Source of the DNA: Clostridiales bacterium | GTDB lineage: Bacteria; Bacillota; Clostridia; Peptostreptococcales; Anaerovoracaceae | Length of the DNA: 8,349 nucleotides | NCBI GenBank assembly: GCA_012735285.1 | Contig: JAAYHT010000244.1 | Coordinates: 1-8,349 of the forward strand | Direction: 5' to 3' | Shown: positions 6,066 to 8,349 of the stretch, in pieces | Layout of the letters: every line of letters starts with the position of its first letter | How positions within the stretch are numbered: position 1 is the first letter of the stretch | Translations under genes and position numbers: made by a program | Notes under the pieces: model-generated | What the model was told of the DNA's origin: nothing | Seen by the model: the letters and a program-made list of their open reading frames with translations, nothing else | Databases searched by the model: none

Positions 6066-7730
6066 ATGAGCTTACTAGAAAGATTTGTTACAAGAACCGA
6101 ATTTGAAAATTATGAAGATTTTTATAACAACTTTGAATTAGTAGTACCAGAAGATTTTAACTTTGCTTTTGATGTTTTAGATGTAATAGCAGATGAAACA
6201 CCTGACAGAACTGCAATGGTTTGGTGCGACGACAAGGGTAACGATAGGACCTTCAGCTTTGAGGAAATAAGAAGATATACTAATAAAACGGCTAACTTTT
6301 TTAAGAGCATAGGTATTAAAAAAGGTGATGCTGTAATGCTCATATAAAAAAGGCGTTATCAATTTTGGTTTTGTCTTTTAGCTTTACATAAGATTGGTGC
6401 TATATGCATACCTGCTACACACCTTTTAACAGCAAAAGATATTATCTACAGGAACAATTCTGCCGATGTCAAGATGATTGTGGCTATTGCTGAAGACAAT
6501 GTAATCCAACACGTTAATGAGGCTGAAAAAGAATCGCCTACTTTAGAATATAAAGTAGTTGTTGGTGGCAATTATGAGGGATGGATTGATTTCGACAAAG
6601 GAATTTTAGAGTCCTCAGATGAGTTTAGAAGACCAGTAGGGTATGAGGCTACTAATAAGGATGATATTAGTCTACTTTATTTTACTTCAGGTACTACAGG
6701 CATGCCTAAAATGGTTCAGCATGACTTCTCTTACCCTTTAGGCCATATTGTTACAGCCAAATATTGGCATGACGTAACAGAGGACGGCCTTCACTTAACT
6801 GTCGCTGATACGGGTTGGGCAAAAGCAGTATGGGGGAAAATATACGGCCAGTGGATTTGTGGTAGTGCTGTTTTTGTTTATGATTACGATAAGTTTGTAC
6901 CAAAAGAAATGCTTGAAGTGATATCAAAGTATAAGGTTACAACTTTCTGTGCACCCCCTACTATATACAGATTTTTTATTAAAGAGGATCTTTCAAAGTT
7001 TGATTTAAGCAACCTTAGGCACTGTTCAATTGCCGGAGAGCCATTAAACCCTGAGGTTTATTATCAATTCTTAAAGGCTACCGGCTTAAAATTGATGGAG
7101 ATCTATGGTCAGACAGAGATGACTGTTACTATAGGTAACTTTGTTGGAATGGAACCTAGACCTGGTTCGATGGGTAAGCCTGCACCAACTTACGATATTG
7201 ACTTACTGGATGAGTCCGGAAATCCATGCGATATAGGGGAAGAAGGGCAGATCGTTGTACGCACCGATAAGCGCAAGCCAGTAGGTATGTTTTTAGGATA
7301 CTATAGAAATGAAGAATTAACTAAAAAAGCTTGGCATGACGGCGTGTACTATACGGGCGATATGGCATGGAAGGATGAAGATGGCTATTATTGGTTTGTT
7401 GGAAGGGCAGATGATGTTATAAAAAGCTCAGGTTACAGGATTGGACCTTTCGAGGTAGAGAGCGCACTTCTTGAACATCCTGCTGTATTAGAATGTGCTG
7501 TAACAGCAGTTCCTGATCCTGATCGCGGCCAGATCGTTAAAGCAACTATAGTATTAGCTAAAAATTATAAAGGAAGCGACGAACTGGTAAAAGAGATCCA
7601 GGATCATGTAAAAAAGGTTACTGCTCCATATAAGTACCCCAGGATTGTTGAATTCGTTGATGAACTACCAAAAACTATAAGCGGAAAAATTCGCAGAGTA
7701 GAAATTAGAGAGTCAGATAAAAGTAGGTAA
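6066..7730 (+). pseudogene. AMP-forming acyl-CoA synthetase (medium-chain type), interrupted by an in-frame TAA
   Basis: The full frame is 554 residues, normal for a ligase of the ANL superfamily that activates a carboxylic acid with ATP and joins it to CoA. All core motifs are present: the P-loop FTSGTTGMPK (206-215), YGQTE (347-351), YTGD (429-432), GRADDVIKSSGYRIGP (446-461) and the C-terminal PKTISGK with catalytic lysine K541. A TAA at 6345-6347 replaces codon 94, after GDAVMLI. The next codons in the same frame read KRRYQFWF and run without another stop through LALHKIGAICIPATHL to the downstream body. This is one nonsense change, plausibly TTA (Leu) to TAA, and not a frameshift. Translation from the normal start would yield only 93 residues. 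An internal ATG at 6474 has no convincing Shine-Dalgarno site. GAGAGGA at 6052-6058 supports the start. Paired with the upstream XRE-cupin gene. The specificity (medium-chain, aromatic or branched) is not determinable. Confidence 0.88.
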
Positions 7731-7752
7731 TTGGTTGCCAATTACCTACTTT
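7720..7752. terminator. bidirectional terminator between the operon and cooS
   Basis: A perfect 15-bp stem (7720-7734 with 7738-7752) closes a 3-nt loop and overlaps the synthetase stop codon. The plus side has TTT then mixed bases and the minus side TTTAT, so the T-tracts are short, but the long stem sits exactly between convergent gene ends. It probably serves both the rightward operon and leftward cooS. Confidence 0.75.
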
Positions 7753-7756
7753 CCTA

Positions 7757-8034
7757 TTATAATCCCATTTCTTTTCTTTTCGAAAGAATATGGGCTTCTA
7801 TATTATTTGCTACTTCGACTGGATCATCACCCAGTGCTATCTTACCGCCTGTCAAACCTTCAACATCCTCAGTTAAAAGTTTTACTAGCTTTGGAGCGCC
7901 TGTTATGAAAGGTGTTGGGGATAGATGGGTATATGCTCCATATGCTACTGCAAAAATGCCGTCTATTGTAGCTTTTTGCTCCATCCACTCGGGAGCTGTA
8001 ACTGCTATTGGCAGATCTTTAATATCTACATTTA
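7757..8034 (-). pseudogene. cooS: 3' fragment of cooS, Ni-Fe carbon monoxide dehydrogenase catalytic subunit
   Basis: Read leftward, this encodes the last about 92 residues of an anaerobic CO dehydrogenase, with VDIKDLPIAVTAPEWMEQ, AYGAYTHLSPTPFITG, LLTEDVEGLTGGK and a charged tail ending KRKEMGL before TAA. These are the conserved C-terminal features of CooS, the homodimeric Ni-Fe-S enzyme that interconverts CO and CO2. The frame remains open to 8050, where TAA (8051-8053, minus) blocks it. Sequence to the right no longer encodes CooS on this strand but does so on the other. So this is the 3' end of a gene whose body is inverted or missing here. The exact breakpoint within about 8020-8053 is uncertain. 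It converges on the operon across the hairpin at 7720-7752. Confidence 0.85.
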
Positions 8035-8053
8035 GATGTTCTTGTAGATGTTA
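8020..8053. repeat. imperfect inverted repeat at the cooS fold-back junction
   Basis: TAATATCTACA (8020-8030) pairs with TGTAGATGTTA (8043-8053) at 10 of 11 positions, with one G-T, around a 12-nt loop. The left arm is the complement of codons for NVDIK in the C-terminal fragment. The right arm encodes VDVI of the internal fragment. The junction between the oppositely oriented cooS pieces falls within or beside this repeat. A GATGTT direct repeat (8035-8040 and 8047-8052) overlaps it. Confidence 0.7.
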
Positions 8054-8349
8054 TTGCTAAGGGAAATATAAAGGGTATAGTTGCACTTGTCAATTGCTCT
8101 TCTCTTAGAAATGGTCCACAGGACTGGAATACAGTAAATCTTGCCAATGAGCTCATAAAGAAAGATATTCTCGTAGTTTCTGCAGGTTGCGGTAATCATG
8201 GTTTAGAAGTGGCCGGTATGTGTAATCTAGAAGCAATAGAATTGGCAGGAGAAGGACTAAGAGCTGTTTGCAAGGGTTTGGGGCTCCCTCCAGTATTGAG
8301 TTTCGGTACCTGCACAGATACAGGAAGAATATCTATGCTTGTCACAGCC
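8035..8349 (+). pseudogene. cooS: internal fragment of cooS in reversed orientation, running off the window
   Basis: Read rightward, this encodes about 105 residues of the C-terminal metal-binding domain of the same enzyme: VDVIAKGNIKGIVALVNC, NGPQDWNTVNLANELIKKD, SAGCGNHGLEVAG and LSFGTCTDTGRISMLVTA. The GCGNH and FGTCTDTGR cysteines match positions that ligate the active-site C-cluster in characterised enzymes. In an intact CooS this stretch comes shortly before the C-terminal fragment found at 7757-8034, on the same strand. Here it is on the opposite strand and has no N-terminal half, start codon or ribosome site before it. The frame is open from 8023 (TAA at 8020-8022) to the window end. 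Together the two pieces look like a single gene split by an inversion or a fold-back chimera. A second, unrelated cooS copy is less likely because the fragment begins mid-domain. Confidence 0.85.

Noticed and set aside
3989..6347. TAA recoded as a sense codon in this organism
   Set aside because: At least six genes in the window end at TAA at family-typical lengths, so TAA works as an ordinary stop.
6345..6360. Frameshift at the A-run as the cause of the synthetase break
   Set aside because: The homologous sequence before and after the stop is in the same frame, so no insertion or deletion is needed.
7731..8060. Plus-strand frame of 109 codons after the operon terminator
   Set aside because: It begins inside the terminator hairpin and is the antisense of the CooS C-terminal fragment; the minus-strand reading is the conserved one.
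1..8349. CRISPR arrays, tRNA/rRNA genes, transposase genes, toxin-antitoxin or defence genes
   Set aside because: No regularly spaced repeats, RNA gene signatures or characteristic protein motifs were found on either strand.

Overview
This is a low-GC, tightly packed bacterial segment with strong AAGGAG-type Shine-Dalgarno sites, short gaps and Rho-independent terminators. It looks like an anaerobic Firmicute of the Clostridia or a close relative. A Ni-Fe carbon monoxide dehydrogenase (CooS), a radical SAM enzyme, a TudS-like Fe-S desulfidase and a cupin regulator beside an acyl-CoA synthetase all fit a strict anaerobe, possibly acetogenic or CO-metabolising. No genus can be named from the sequence.

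Layout. Positions 1-226 hold what may be the last codons of an upstream gene, two consecutive terminators and a likely promoter. A radical SAM protein (227-1372) and a 64-residue Cys-rich protein (1434-1628) read rightward. They converge on a fold-type I aminotransferase read leftward (1639-2757). From 2940 a rightward operon runs to 7730: TudS-related desulfidase, Nudix/CoA-pyrophosphatase-like gene (interrupted), OGG1-like DNA glycosylase, PaaI-type hotdog thioesterase, XRE-cupin regulator and AMP-forming acyl-CoA synthetase (interrupted). A 15-bp perfect hairpin closes the operon. Beyond it are two pieces of cooS in opposite orientations.

How the genes may work together. The first half of the operon (thio-base or persulfide chemistry, nucleotide or CoA hydrolysis, 8-oxoguanine excision) reads like housecleaning and repair. 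The second half (thioesterase, regulator, acyl-CoA synthetase) is acyl-CoA metabolism. Overlaps and tight spacing (26-nt and ATGA overlaps, 24- and 28-nt gaps) support co-transcription.

The most notable feature is damage. The Nudix gene and the acyl-CoA synthetase gene are each cut by one in-frame TAA, while homologous sequence continues in the same frame to the normal end. CooS is folded back on itself at about 8020-8053, where a 10-of-11 bp inverted repeat marks the junction. TAA is also the ordinary terminal stop of several intact genes here, so recoding of TAA is not the explanation. True pseudogenes, a rearranged genome, or sequence/assembly/amplification artefacts are the live alternatives. 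I did not find a convincing new defence, mobile or RNA-guided system.
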